Shown here: positions 45,829 through 57,595 of the stretch, one piece after another | Position numbering within the stretch: position 1 is the stretch's first letter | Layout: each line of letters opens with the position of its first letter | Assembly: GCA_017311185.1 (NCBI GenBank) | Contig: JAESUZ010000134.1 | Location: 522,001-586,000, forward strand | Length of the DNA: 64,000 nucleotides | DNA from: Proteles cristata cristata | Lineage: Eukaryota; Chordata; Mammalia; Carnivora; Hyaenidae | Direction of reading: 5' to 3' | Made by a program: the position numbers and the translations under genes | Notes under the pieces: model-generated | What the model saw: only the letters and a program-made list of their open reading frames with translations | The model's database searches: none | Told to the model about the DNA's origin: nothing

Positions 45829-46021
45829 AGGGGTGCCTGGGTGGCTGTATCTCTTAAGTGTCTGACTCTTGGTTTTGGCTCATGTCAGGATATCATAGTT
45901 TAATGAGTTTGAGCACCGTGTCAGGCTCTGTGCTGGTAGCACAGAGCCTGCTTGGGATTCTCTCTCTCGCTTTCTCTACTCCTCCCTCACTCACTCTGTC
46001 TCTCTCAAAATAAATAAAATG
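45829..46021 (+). mobile_element. Older Can-SINE, + strand, split at its 5' edge
   Basis: GGGGTGCCTGGGTGGCTG, GCACCGTGTCAGGCTCTGTG and TCTCAAAATAAATAAAATG. Its first bases are duplicated upstream by the later insertion. Confidence 0.9.

Positions 46022-46069
<48 letters not shown>
46022..46069. repeat. (AC)n microsatellite grown from a SINE tail
   Basis: About 23 AC units directly continue the A-rich tail of the SINE at 45829. Confidence 0.96.
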
Positions 46070-46070
<1 letters not shown>

Positions 46071-46334
46071 TAGCCTTCCTTATCCAGGAAGATGTCAATG
46101 TCTCTGGGGGCAGTAGTCTAGTATATCCATATTTATGTATAATAGGGTATGTGTTAAAGTAATGCACTATATTCAACAATTCTAGAAGGGCAGAGAAAGA
46201 CTCAACTCTTACTACTTTCTATTTATATATTTATATTTATAAATTTTTTAAGTGTACTCAACAAAATACTACTACTAGTAATAGTAATAGCAGTAATCGT
46301 AAATAGATATATTGTAACTTAAAACTTTAAGCCT

Positions 46335-46539
46335 TGGGGCACCTGGGTGGCTCAGTCAGTTAACCATCCAACTCTTGGGTTTGATTCTGATCATGATCTC
46401 ATAGGTTGTGAGATCAAGCCTCATGTCGGGCTCTATGTTGACACCATGGAACCTGCTTGGGATTCTCTCATTTTCCCTCTCTCTCTGCTCATACCCTGCT
46501 CACACTTTCTCTTTCAAAAATAAATAAACACTTAAAACA
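46335..46539 (+). mobile_element. Can-SINE, + strand
   Basis: TGGGGCACCTGGGTGGCTCA head, GATCATGATCTCATAGGTTG, AAAAATAAATAAACACTT tail. 10-bp duplication CTTTAAGCCT at 46325-46334 and 46540-46549. Confidence 0.94.
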
Positions 46540-46549
46540 CTTTAAGCCT

Positions 46550-48224
46550 CATTTCTCTGAAAAAATCAAAAGTAAGGATATCTTACTTCTATGGAATGCA
46601 ATATAAACTATGTATGCCCACATAGCTGTGCCCGTGACATGAAATGTGTAATGATATCTCATTTATCTAGTTGATATTTATCTTCAAACTTAAAATACTT
46701 AAGCTATGACCTGGATCATCAGTATTTGAAAACAATACATGAACTCCTGAGAGCCCCAATACAGAACAGAAAACAGCTTGATGGCTTTGGCACGTACACT
46801 CTGCTGTTGGGAAAATATAATTAAAAACTAAATATTTTTCCAATTCAGAAATCCTATCTGCTAGGTATCAGTGAAAGAAAACATTTACATTATAGAGTGC
46901 ATTAAGCCATAAAGTGAAGCATATCACAGCCAATCCACAAAAAGAGCGCAAAGACAGAAATCTCCCTCTTTTTTACAGTCACGTAGATACAAAGCATTAC
47001 TACATGTTTTCAAAATAAACAATATCTAGTCCTCAAGTAAAGAAAACTTGACAGCCCCATTTGTCACACATAATTCATCCTGAATTTACCTCATAATTGT
47101 TGTGAAAAATCTATGTTAACCAATTGGCTTTATCCAAGGAAGAAACAAACTTTTCATATCTTTTATGGCATGACGTAGCTTTGCATCTTGGAGCAAGGTA
47201 CTCAGAAAGTTGGGCAACTACTCTCCCTCGGAAACTGGTGACTAGGGTGCTATCTCCCTTGATGTTCACATTTCAAAGAGATGGCTCTGAGTTTCTGAGA
47301 AAGAAGTCCCTGGGTCTCAAAACGGATAAAAGTTCTATCTAGCTTTCAAAGGATGTATATACATTTCAGAAACAAAAAAAGTATCTACAATTACAAATTT
47401 AGTATATCCTCTATGAAAACAGAAGAGAAATATCTTCTATTATTTCCAATAGGGGATATTAAGCCTCTTCCTTCTAATTTGTATTTGTCCTTACACTGCT
47501 CATGGTGAAGTTCCTTTGGCCCCAGGGAAATGACTTACTCTGACTCCTGACACACTTCTATAGTTTCAAATCCCACAGCAGATTGTACGTCATCTGAGAT
47601 TCAGCCTTCTTGTTGGAGACAAACTTCCTGACTACAGAATGGTGAAGGGACAACTGTCAGGTCTGACAGTGAGTGAAGAGATAATACTTAGGAAAAACAA
47701 CAACAACAACAACAACAACAACAGATGGAGAAGTATGAGAGAAAGAAAGGAGGAAGGGAGAGAGTAGGAAGAACGAAGCAGTGGGAAGAAACAATACCCC
47801 CACCTTGGGAACTGCTGAGGCATGGTTTTATTACCATACAAAAAGTGTAACTGCTGTTTAAGAATATATTATTATGATCACTAAGTTGTTCAATATCTTG
47901 TACCACAGACTGAAGGTTGCTTTGACATGACATTTCTGATATCTTGAATGATGTTCCTTGGCCATGTCTCCTTTGGGTTTCTCTTCTTATAGCCTATAAG
48001 AAAGTATACAATCTGTGAGCAGTGGTTGGTCTTTATAAGTATTTGGAGTTGTGTATAAACTACTGTGTGTGTGAATAAGTCACTCCCAAGAAACATCAGA
48101 GAACACTGATTCAGAATGAAAGAAAAGAATGATTTCTTTACTGCAGTTGTGAACAAAATGTTTTGTCTTATGATATTATGGCTATTTTTCAATGTCTGGT
48201 TTAGTAAGTGTAACATATGCACAG
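46550..48224. other. CCSER1 intron, unassigned
   Basis: 46840-47640 has the higher GC and even composition of a possible old LTR, but I cannot match it. A (CAA)n run of about nine units lies at 47694-47723. No gene seen. Confidence 0.4.
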
Positions 48225-48405
48225 ATATAGATGCACAATCTCTGAAATCAAACTGCCTGAGTTCAGATCCCAGCTCTTCCATGTCCTGCTGTGTGACCTT
48301 GAGCAAAGTCTTTCAACCTCTTGTATCACCCTTTTTTAAAATTTTAAAATGGTGATTTTTAATAGTGTTTACCTCATAAAATTGTGATGAGAATTAAGTG
48401 AGTTT
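48225..48405 (+). mobile_element. MIR SINE, + strand
   Basis: ATCAAACTGCCTGAGTTCAG ATCCCAGCTCTTCC, GCTGTGTGACCTTGAGCAAA and GTTTACCTCATAAAATTGTG are a well-kept MIR in order. Confidence 0.88.
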
Positions 48406-48480
48406 CCAGAGAGAGAGAGGTGTGGGGGAGAAGGAGGAAGGGAGGGAGGCAGAGAGAGGTTATCAAAACAAATCAAGAAA

Positions 48481-48540
48481 TATAAACTGTTATTTATAGC
48501 ACAAGTTATTTATAAACTGTTACTTATAGCACAAGTTTTA
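48481..48540. repeat. Two-copy 30-bp tandem duplication
   Basis: TATAAACTGTTATTTATAGC plus ten bases repeats at 48511 with one internal change and a changed last four bases. Confidence 0.9.
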
Positions 48541-49749
48541 CTTTAACCTGGAGATAATTTATGCTTTTATTTAAAGAAGAAAAAAAGAGAAAGGTAATAT
48601 TTTTAGAAAATTGTTTAACCAAAATACATTTTTTCAATCACACTTTGAGAGTGTGCTCTCTAAATATACAAAAAAATAATATGTTGTATATATCATATAT
48701 TCTGTCAACATTTATTGTAACAATAATTGTAGCCAACTTTGTTTCACAGATTCACAAGTATGAGAAATTATAGAAATTTGAATTATTTTGAATTAATTTG
48801 AATTATATTGCATATTTGATATTTAATTACCCTGTATATTGATTATATTTGAATAAATTTAAAAAAATAAAAATTAGGAACAAACAAAAGAGAAAAAAAG
48901 AAATCAAATCACTATTTTTTTTAGTTTAATTATGATGAACTCAGTTTTATGATTTTGAATGTTAGTGTACAATATATAGTTAGGCTGATTATTCTGCTTT
49001 TGCTGACATTTTGATACAAATGATGTGTTTAAAGACTTTTATGTTAGTACATGTAATCTGATATGTTAAAATATGTATGTTTATGTTCTGGCCCACATGT
49101 TAGCACATGCTTACCTTGGACTGAATTAAGAGGTGAGAATTTCAGATTTCACTGAATTTAGGAAAACAATAAATTTTTATAATTTTTTGTATTGCCACAT
49201 TGGAGAATAAAGGGAAGAAATGTCAAAATGTGTAGGATATTTAAGTTTTGCCTTAAGGCAGCAAAAGTAATCCTCTGCATGTCCACTACTGTTGGGACAA
49301 CACTGAATAAAAATAACTTTTGTATTTTACTGAACTACTAGTATTAAAAGCTGTTGAGCGAGTGTGAAACCAGCTTTCCCATCTTTCTGGTGTTACAATA
49401 TAGGTGTTCGTTGACAGGCAGTTATTCTGTTCTTACCCTCATTCAGCAAACTTGGGTAGGTAAATCATTACATATATGTGTGTATGCATATGCATACATA
49501 TGCATATACATAATTATTATATATGTTATATAATGTGTAAATATACATTATATATCATATGTAATATAATTATATGTTGAAATACATAAAATGCTTCTCA
49601 GAAGAGCTTTCAAAACAAATCTACTTTATACATTAAATGCAAATAATTCTATATATATTGATGTCAACATAAATTGTGCCCGTTCTAAAAATAAGTCATT
49701 AGACTTAAAATTTATCATCAGCATAATTAGATTCTTTCAGATCTTATAA
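48541..49749. other. CCSER1 intron, no recognised element
   Basis: AT-rich; 49470-49575 is a run of TATG/TATA units with palindromic ATGCATAT motifs. Confidence 0.5.
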
Positions 49750-49763
49750 AAAAATACTTTTTT

Positions 49764-49975
49764 GGGGTGCCTGGGTGTCTTAGTTGGTTAAGCATCCGAC
49801 TTTCGCTTAGGTCATGATCTCGCGGTTCGTGGGTTCGAGCCCCACATCAGGCTCTGTGCTGACTGCCAGCTCAGAGCCTGGAGCCTGTTTCAGTCTGTAT
49901 CTCCCTCTCTCTCTGACCCTCCCCTGCTCATGCTGTCTCTCTCTCTGTCTCTCCTAGAAATAAATAAAAACATTT
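49764..49975 (+). mobile_element. Young Can-SINE, + strand
   Basis: GGGGTGCCTGGGTGTCTTAG, GTTCGTGGGTTCGAGCCCCA, GTGCTGACTGCCAGCTCAGA and CTCCTAGAAATAAATAAAAA. Flanks AAAAATACTTTTTT (49750-49763) and AAAAATATTTTTTT (49976-49989) form the duplication. Confidence 0.95.
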
Positions 49976-49989
49976 AAAAATATTTTTTT

Positions 49990-51144
49990 GTGTGTAGAAT
50001 CACAGCATGTGCTTTTTTATTAGATACAGTATAACATTATTTGGTAAATGTATTCTTCTCCCATATCGCAACATTGTAGAAAATTGTTTCTCCAAAAGAT
50101 TTGTGTTAGGATAGGCTAATTTTGTATTATGAACAGATTATTACAAAATTTCAGTAGTTTAACAAATATTCACTTCTTGCTTATATTGCATGTTGATTAC
50201 TTAGCCAGGGCTCTATTCTGTAAAGTCATTCAGGATCCTAGAGTATCGAAGGCGTCATATATCTTGTGGCTGCATCGTCTTGGTTACCACCTGAGCAAAA
50301 GGGACTACATGGTGAGCTCATACTTGTTCTTTAGGGCTTTATCCTAGAAGAGTTACACTCAATTTCAGCTCATAGATCTTCAGTCAGAAGTAATCCCAAA
50401 GCTTCACCTAACCAAGGGGAATAAGATAAGTGGTTACTGATGAATACTGGTAATGTCTAATGATATTGGGTAAAATGTCAAGGCTCATTTTGTCATGAAT
50501 ATATGTAGTACTTTGTATAAATTCTAAGAACTTGGTAAATACTGCATGTTACTATGCAATGTTGTTTTATTAATTACTAAATACCGCTCAATGTGGAATT
50601 CATTTTAGTCATTAAAATTTGAAAGTATTTTCTTTTTTCAATACTTTGACAGTAAATTATCATCTTTCTCAGGGTATTTTTGAACATACAATCACAATAA
50701 ATGACTGCATTGCCTAATGGTAGTCATATTGTTCTTACTTAATCCACATTTTCCACACTTCTTAATATGTCATAGTTATTTTTTAATACACAGCAAAAAT
50801 GTGAATTGACTTTCACTAATATCTGAGTAATCTTAAATTATAATTTTAAAAATCAGCAACTGCTAAATAATCTCATCATGAAAAAAATTGCAAGGAATAT
50901 TAACAGCTTGTGCAGTAGAAAATAGTTTTAAAATGACCCTAATTAAATTTCTTTGCAACCAACACTTTTTATTTACCAGATATATACATTTAAAATATTT
51001 TCTACTGTAATGATCAATTATGATTATATTTTAAACTATTAAAGGAAAATAGCATATCCGTTTGAATGAAGAAAAAAGTAGTATAATCTAAAAGTGGAGA
51101 ATTTGAGGTCTTGCTAAAATTAATTTAAAAATAATTTAATTTGT
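49990..51144. other. CCSER1 intron, mostly unique
   Basis: 50120-50450 may be a degraded LTR-like repeat (ATTACAAAATTTCAGTAGTT near its start), not assigned. The rest is unique-looking. Confidence 0.4.
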
Positions 51145-51371
51145 TTGCATGGCTCAGTCAGTTAAGCATCTGAGTTCAGCTCAGGTCATGATCTCAAGAG
51201 TCTGAGTTTGAGCCCTGCGTCAGGCTCCGTGCTGACAGCCCAGAGCCTGGAGCCTACTTCGGGTTTTGTGTCTCCCTCTCTCTCTGTCCCTCCCCTTCTC
51301 ATGCTCTGTCTCTGTCTGTCTGTCTTTCTCTCTCTCTCTCAAAAATAAATAAACATTAAAAAAATTAAAAA
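51145..51371 (+). mobile_element. Can-SINE lacking its first ~10 bases, + strand
   Basis: Starts TTTGCATGGCTCAGTCAG (the GGGGCGCC head is missing), then CAGCTCAGGTCATGATCTCA, a GTCTGTCTGTCT run and AAAAATAAATAAACATTAAA tail. Confidence 0.9.
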
Positions 51372-51381
51372 GGTGATCTCT

Positions 51382-51730
51382 CAGGGAACCTGGGTGGCTC
51401 AGTCAGTTAAGTGTCTGACTCTTGGTTTCAGCTTAGGCCATGATCTCATGGTTTGTGAGTTCAAGCCCCACATCAGGCTCTAGGCTGACAGTATGGAGCC
51501 TGCTTGGGATTCCCTCTCTCTCTCTCTCTCTCTCCCCCCCTCCCTCTCCCTCTCTCTCCCTCTCTCTCTCTCCCTCTCTCTCTCCCTCTCTCTCTCCCTC
51601 TCTCTCTCCCTCTCTCCTTCTCCATCTCCCTCTCTCTCTCCCTCTCTCCATCTCCCTCTCTCTCTCCCTCTCTCTATCTCTCTACCTCTCCCTTCCCCAC
51701 TTGCTCTTTCAAAATAAAGAAAATAAAATT
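51382..51730 (+). mobile_element. Can-SINE with ~180-bp CT-rich expansion, + strand
   Basis: AGGGAACCTGGGTGGCTCAG head, GACAGTATGGAGCCTGCTTG, then a long CTCTCTCCCTCT array at 51512-51690 before TTCAAAATAAAGAAAATAAA. The array makes this element about 110-140 bp longer than its relatives. Frames through it are low-complexity artefacts. Confidence 0.93.
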
Positions 51731-52462
51731 AAACATACAATCTTTTCAAGTAATAAATTAATGAGAGATTGTATGCCTGATAATAGTCTGTAATTGTTTT
51801 ATAAGGCATTTTTCTTTGACCGAAAGAGTGGATGGAACAAAATAATTGCTATCTTCTTTCAGTCTTTTTTTCTAACATATTTTTAAGCCTTCAGTGGTTG
51901 ATAGCAATTATATAAAAGATGCGTTCCCAAAGCCTCAAACCTGTCATGTTTTCTTTTGTTTGTACTCAGAAGAATGCTCTGAATTCGGTTGATTCAGTGA
52001 TTTTGTTTGAATTAACAGCTTCACAGTATCTTCTAAAATGTAAAATAAAGTCTTATAAAATTGTCAAATTAGAAACGTAGTGATCAGAGCTACAATTTTG
52101 TGTAACACAGGACTATATTTATGTTGCTTCATTTTCTTTATTTTGAGATGTAATCATTTTCTTCAAAAAAATGTGTTGTGTCTGGGAAGGAAGATTTGAA
52201 ATGTGTTTCCTTTAACTTTATTGAGCTTTAATTTTCTTGTTTCCAAATGAGATTATAAATCTCTTTTGAGGAGCAAATGGTTTAACTAGCATGGTGCCTG
52301 AAATGGTATACCACTTAAAAAATAACATTCTATCCATTATTTTTGTTCTCACTGTTTAAGCTTTGTGTTCAAGTTTAAAAATTCTTAGAGCCAGAAAAAA
52401 AAAAAAATCTAAAGTCTTGTGATTTCTTTACACCTCATATTTTAAATCGTTTCTTTTTCTTT
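51731..52462. other. CCSER1 intron, no recognised element
   Basis: Unique-looking sequence. Confidence 0.5.
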
Positions 52463-52650
52463 AAGTTAAATTTTTTTGGGGGAGAGAATAGAGAGTAGAG
52501 GAGGAGCAGAAAAGAAGGAGAAAATCCCAAACAGGCTCCATGCTTTTGGTGCAGAGCCCAATGTGAGGCTTGAACGCATAAACCATGAGATCATGATCTG
52601 AGCTTAAATCAAGACTAGACACTTAACAACCTGAGCCACTCCTGTGCCCC
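52463..52650 (-). mobile_element. Can-SINE, - strand
   Basis: GGGGGAGAGAATAGAGAGTA to GAGCCACTCCTGTGCCCC. Diverged; flanking TAAAT...TTTCTTT on both sides may be the old duplication. Confidence 0.88.
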
Positions 52651-54153
52651 TAAATTATGTTTCTTTATTATTTTTGATAAACATATTTCCTGGTTTAGAA
52701 TTAAGAGTCAAGGAAAAATAGAAAATAATAAGATGGGCTAGGCTAGAGTTAATCATTAATATTATTACTTTTATAGACAGTAATAGGTGATTATGGATAT
52801 ATTTGAAATTTGAGCACAATACTCCCCACTGATAACCTACTGTATAGTGTAGAATTTTTTTTATCTGCAAATCACAGAAAATCTCATCTGGAGTCTATTC
52901 AAATAATGGCTACACATGGTAGTCTGAGGTAGAATGGATTCTAGGCACAGTATTTAATAATGTCATTCAGTGCCTGATGCTTTCCAACATTCTACCTTGT
53001 TGCTGATAATAGCATGAACTTCAGGCTATTAACAAGATGGCAGCAGCATTTCCAAGCTACACTTCCAGCCACTTTCTAATAAGAAGAAAAATCTGTTACT
53101 GTATTTGATTCCTGAGATTGAAGATACTTTTACCCCTGAGGCCCCAGTAGCTTGATCAGAATTATCCCACTCCTACAAAAAATTGCTGGTAAGCAGAATA
53201 GTTACTTTCAGTCATTTAGGAATGTAATGGATATCTGGATGTCAATCAGTGAGCAATATTTTTAGCTAAAGGTAATATTCTTAGCTACTCTGCACAAAAA
53301 AATGTACACTCTTACCATACATGCCTATTTGAAATACTTTTATAACTTACCCCAAATGAGATGACACAAGGGCTTGTATAGCTACTAAAGCAAATTCAAG
53401 TTCAGGATTTCTGTGTTAAGTGTAGGCCTTTCTAATAAGTTAAGAATCCACTGAATAATTTATACCCTCATTAAAAAGAATTGTTTCAATCTCTGCTCAA
53501 GTTTGAAAACTCTGATAGTAGAGAACAGGAAAAACTACTAACATGAGAGCCCTCCTTCCAAAAACAAGGAGGGAGGATAAAACACAATGGTACTGACTCA
53601 TAGCATGTTTCATATTCTCTTAGAAAATAAGAGTGAATACTCTGAATTCTGGTAATTGACTAAATCCCTTGTTCTGCAAATCTGACAATTCCATGTTTAG
53701 TGGAGAAGTGATAGTGGCAACTTCCTTGTCCCCATCTACTGTGGGCATTTTGTGGATGGACATAGAATAATGCCTTACTGCAGAAGCACAGAGCTTTCAT
53801 GATCTCCTTCCTGTTGAGTGGGTTTGGTAAGCTGAATATTGGTTTAATTATGGAAGTATGCTCCTGGTGAGATTTACAGTCACTTTTAGTAATGCAACTT
53901 CTTTAAAAATGTGGTTGGCTTCTAACCACATTTACATTCAGTTCCATGGCCTGGTAATCTAGCCAGAAAGCTGACTCAGCAAAGCATTTTTTCCTGGGAA
54001 GTCTAGTCCCAGCCATAGACATCAGAGTCTTATCTGTCCCATTCCCCAGACCTGCAGTCATCATCATTTAATGGCATATGCCATGAAAAAAATCAAAAGA
54101 AGAGCCTGATGTGGGAAGTCACATATATAATTTGTTGTTTTCATCTACATTTT
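52651..54153. other. CCSER1 intron, unassigned
   Basis: 52880-53200 (CAAGATGGCAGCAGCATTTC) resembles a mammalian repeat I cannot name. No gene seen. Confidence 0.4.
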
Positions 54154-54164
54154 AAAGGTAAGTT

Positions 54165-54293
54165 ATGGGGAGCCTGGGTGGCTCAGCAGTTAAGCGTCTG
54201 ACTTTGGCTCAGGTCATGATCTCATGGTTCATGGGTTCAAGTCCCATGTTGGGCTCTGTGCTGACGGGTTGGAGCCTGGAGCTTACTTCGGAT

Positions 54294-54347
<54 letters not shown>

Positions 54348-54442
54348 CCTCCCTCCCTCCCTCCCTCCCTCCCCTCCTGCTTGCACTGTTTCTCTCTCTC
54401 AAAAATAAATAAACATTTAATTTTTTTCGATAAAAAATAAAT
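54165..54442 (+). mobile_element. Can-SINE with CT and CCCT expansions, + strand
   Basis: ATGGGGAGCCTGGGTGGCTC head, CTCAGGTCATGATCTCATGG, then CTGT, CT and CCCT arrays at 54298-54372, and AAAAATAAATAAACATTTAA tail. Exact 11-bp duplication AAAGGTAAGTT at 54154-54164 and 54443-54453. Confidence 0.94.
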
Positions 54443-54453
54443 AAAGGTAAGTT

Positions 54454-55222
54454 TGTCTTCTTTACTAGGTGAATAATGTATAACTGGAGATGTTTGCTAG
54501 AAGTCTGGGGCTGGGGGATTTCCTGTGGCTCCAATCAAATATTCTACTCAGTCTTCATTCCCATTGTCTGTTTGCTTATCTCAGCATGAATAGAAAGTTT
54601 GACTTTTTAAGCCCCCAAAAGTTCCATATAATTGGACTCTAAGTTAATTATGGTCCACAGACATGAATAATATTGTTAAGCAAAATTGTATTTTATTCCT
54701 TCTTTGCTTTACAATACATAAACATTAACTCAAGCATGTGTCTTTCTTGAAGGACTTAGAACTAAGAGATGCAAGAAGTAGCCAGAACCCGAGAATTCTG
54801 AAAATGTCCTATATTTATTGTAAGAGTACAGCCTATAATAAATATACAAAACTATGTTAACTGTTTATGTTATCAGTGAGGCTTTCAGTCAGTAGTAGGC
54901 AGTTAGTAGTTAAGTTTTTGAGGAGTCAACAGTTATGTTTAGACTTGCAACTGTTAGTGGAAGGTTGGTCAGTGGTCCTAACTCCTGTATTGTTCCAGAG
55001 TCAAGATTATATATATATACTTAATAATATTAAATATATATTTATATATGTGTATATATGTATATAAAATCTCTTAAGCTTTACTCATAGGCATGCTACT
55101 CAGTTTCTTATAGATACTATTGCCTCCTTGAATTTAAATAGTATTAGTTATCTTATTCTTAAATATACCACAGATTAGACTAATGTTTCTCAAGCCGTGT
55201 TCCAAAGAACTTTTACATTAAA
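54454..55222. other. CCSER1 intron, no recognised element
   Basis: Unique-looking; 55006-55066 is a TA-rich tract. Confidence 0.5.
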
Positions 55223-55231
55223 TGAAATGTT

Positions 55232-55433
55232 GCTGTTTTTCTTAAAAAATGTTTTTTTTTAATGTTTATTTTTGAGAGAGAGACAGAATGTGAGATGAAG
55301 GGGCAGAGAGAGAGGGAGACACAGAATCTGAAGCAGGCTCTAGGCTCTGAGCTGTCGACTCCAGCATAAGAGCTGTGAGATCATGATCTGAGCCAAAGTT
55401 GGACACTTAACCGAATAAGCCACCCAGGTGCCC
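55232..55433 (-). mobile_element. Can-SINE with internal deletion, - strand
   Basis: TTTTTGAGAGAGAGACAGAA to AAGCCACCCAGGTGCCC; the GAGCCCGACGCGGGGCTCG part is largely missing. 9-bp duplication TGAAATGTT at 55223-55231 and 55434-55442. Confidence 0.91.
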
Positions 55434-55442
55434 TGAAATGTT

Positions 55443-56272
55443 AATTGGTATTCTGAGAGAATACACCACAAAATAATCAAGTTTTTTATTTAGTAGTTAT
55501 GATTTTACAGTTTATTTTCAAGCTATATATGAAAACTGCCAGACACATTTATAGAGCTCTTATGATAATGAAAAATTTGATTTTAGAAGGCATTTTTCAT
55601 TTCTAAATCCCATCATAAAGTTGAAAGCTAAGTTACATGAACTATTAAACAATTTAACATTTTTGTTTGATTCATAAACAGTTTTGCTAACTACCTGTCC
55701 AATACCTGGTCTATGTTACGTGCCTTAAATTATAATTTTACATGTCTTTGTTATATTTCTAAGTGTTTTTGTTAAGTACAATTATCAAATGCAGATCATT
55801 TCTGGTGATCAACTAAATTTTTGTCGTCTACTTTAATCCCAGAGCATATTTTATCTCAACTTCTTCATTATGTTCTATTGATGCACTATAATATGAAAAA
55901 TGTTACATATTCAAATAATTTTGGAAAACCCTGGACTAAAAGGAACATATTAGGAGGGGGTTATGTTAGAGGCATAATGACAGCAGTAGCATGAAGGGGC
56001 ACTTGACAGAATGGCAATAATTCAGGTTGCCGTCCCAACATAACAAAGCACAGGAAGTAACTGATGTTTATGATAATACTCCTAAATCACACATTAGAAT
56101 GAACTATGATTTAGTATACTCAAATTAATAAGGCAGGAGTATATGCAGTGGATTTTAGGATAATCTCTATCAAACATAAAAGTTATAAAGGAAATCTTGA
56201 CATTGAAATGGGAATTCAAGTTACCATCCATTGAAAAATGAGAAATATCTTAGTTGACAATGATTGGTTATA
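55443..56272. other. CCSER1 intron, no recognised element
   Basis: Unique-looking AT-rich sequence. Confidence 0.5.
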
Positions 56273-56282
56273 TAACTTGTTA

Positions 56283-56467
56283 ACTTTATTTTATTCTATT
56301 TTTTAAATGTTAATTTATTTTGAGAGAGAGGGAGAGAGAATTCCAACCAGGCTCCACCCTGTCAGCCAAGAGCCACACATGGAGCTTGATCCCATGAATG
56401 ATGAGATCATGACTTAAGCCAAAATCAAGAGTCGGATGCTTAACCAACTGAGCCACCCATGTGCCTC
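56283..56467 (-). mobile_element. Can-SINE, - strand
   Basis: TATTTTGAGAGAGAGGGAGA to GAGCCACCCATGTGCCTC. Exact 10-bp duplication TAACTTGTTA at 56273-56282 and 56468-56477. Confidence 0.93.
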
Positions 56468-56610
56468 TAACTTGTTATAATATGAGTTCTATTTTATGAA
56501 AGACCATTATGTACTAACCATAAATTAGCTAATATAATTAGAACAGTGCAATTCCGTGAAAACATTAAGGTAACTAGAATAAGGCCTTCAGTAGGTGAGT
56601 CCAGTCTTTG

Positions 56611-56812
56611 GGCATGTGAGTGGCTCATTTGATTGAGAATCTGACTCTTGATTTCAGCTCAGGTCATGATCTCATGGTTAGTGGGTTTGAGCCCTGTATC
56701 TGGCTCCATCCTGCCAATGTGAAGCCTTCCTGGTATTCTCTCCTCTCTCCCTCTCTCTCTGCCACTCCTCCAGCCCCAAAAATAAAGAAATAAACTTAAA
56801 ATCATAAAATAA
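56611..56812 (+). mobile_element. Can-SINE, + strand
   Basis: GGCATGTGAGTGGCTCATTT head and CCCCAAAAATAAAGAAATAA tail. 19-bp duplication TAGGTGAGTCCAGTCTTTG (56592-56610) versus TAGGTATGTCCAGTCTTTG (56813-56831), two changes. Confidence 0.94.
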
Positions 56813-56831
56813 TAGGTATGTCCAGTCTTTG

Positions 56832-57224
56832 ACACTATCAATAATAAATTACGTTATTTTCTATTTTAGTTCCTTATAAGCAAATATATAATAGTATATC
56901 AAAGTAAGCTCAAAATGAGAAGATTCTGTTTATTTGCTAATTTCTCATTCAAATGTAATAAATGATTTACTGACTCTCGAAAATATTTCTATATTTTTCT
57001 TATTTTATGTGCATGTTCTTTGTTCTTTCTGAAGATGTTTGTCTTTTTATTTGTAGAAAGAAATTAAACTAATAGTATCCCAGAAAGAAAGGCACAGTTT
57101 CACAACGTCAGAGTCAGGGTTAAAGCCCAGTAGAGTTGGACTTCAAGAGATGAAACCAATGATGAGATTGGGATCATTGAATCTTATTCTACTTTAGAGT
57201 GGCCTGAATTTTCAAATTTTTTTA
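56832..57224. other. CCSER1 intron, no recognised element
   Basis: Unique-looking sequence. Confidence 0.5.
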
Positions 57225-57240
57225 AAGACAACTAGTATTT

Positions 57241-57432
57241 CTTTTAGTGTTTATTTTGAGAGAGAGAGCAAGCATGAGTTGGGGAGGAGCAGAGGGAGAG
57301 AGAGAATCCCAAGCAGGCTCTATGCTGTCAACACAGAGCCAAATGCAAGACTTGAACTCATGATCTGTGAAATCATGACCTGAGCCAAAATCAAGAGTTG
57401 ATGTTTAACAGACTGAGCTGCCTACGTGCCCC
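57241..57432 (-). mobile_element. Can-SINE, - strand
   Basis: TTATTTTGAGAGAGAGAGCA to GAGCTGCCTACGTGCCCC. Diverged 16-bp flanks AAGACAACTAGTATTT (57225-57240) and AAGACAGTTAACATTT (57433-57448). Confidence 0.9.
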
Positions 57433-57441
57433 AAGACAGTT

Positions 57442-57595
57442 AACATTTAATGAGTGTTTACTAAATGTCATTCCTGATCTAAGATAAGAGTTTTATACAT
57501 ATAAAAATATTTAGTTTTCACAAAAATCTCATATAATAAAAACTGTAAGAATAAGTGTTAAAATTATTTCCATTTCAAAGATGTGAATATGGTTT
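57442..57595 (-). mobile_element. MIR SINE, - strand
   Basis: AACATTTAATGAGTGTTTAC TAAATG, TTTTCACAAAAATCTCATAT and TTATTTCCATTTCAAAGATG follow MIR in reverse. Its start overlaps the right-hand flank of the SINE at 57241. Confidence 0.68.

Noticed and set aside
26680..48540. Repeated short units considered as a CRISPR-like array
   Set aside because: They are isolated two-copy tandem duplications without spacers, in a vertebrate intron.
51433..51793. Several overlapping Ser/Leu-Pro or Glu-Arg-Gly frames
   Set aside because: All are translations of the CT/CCCT array inside a SINE.
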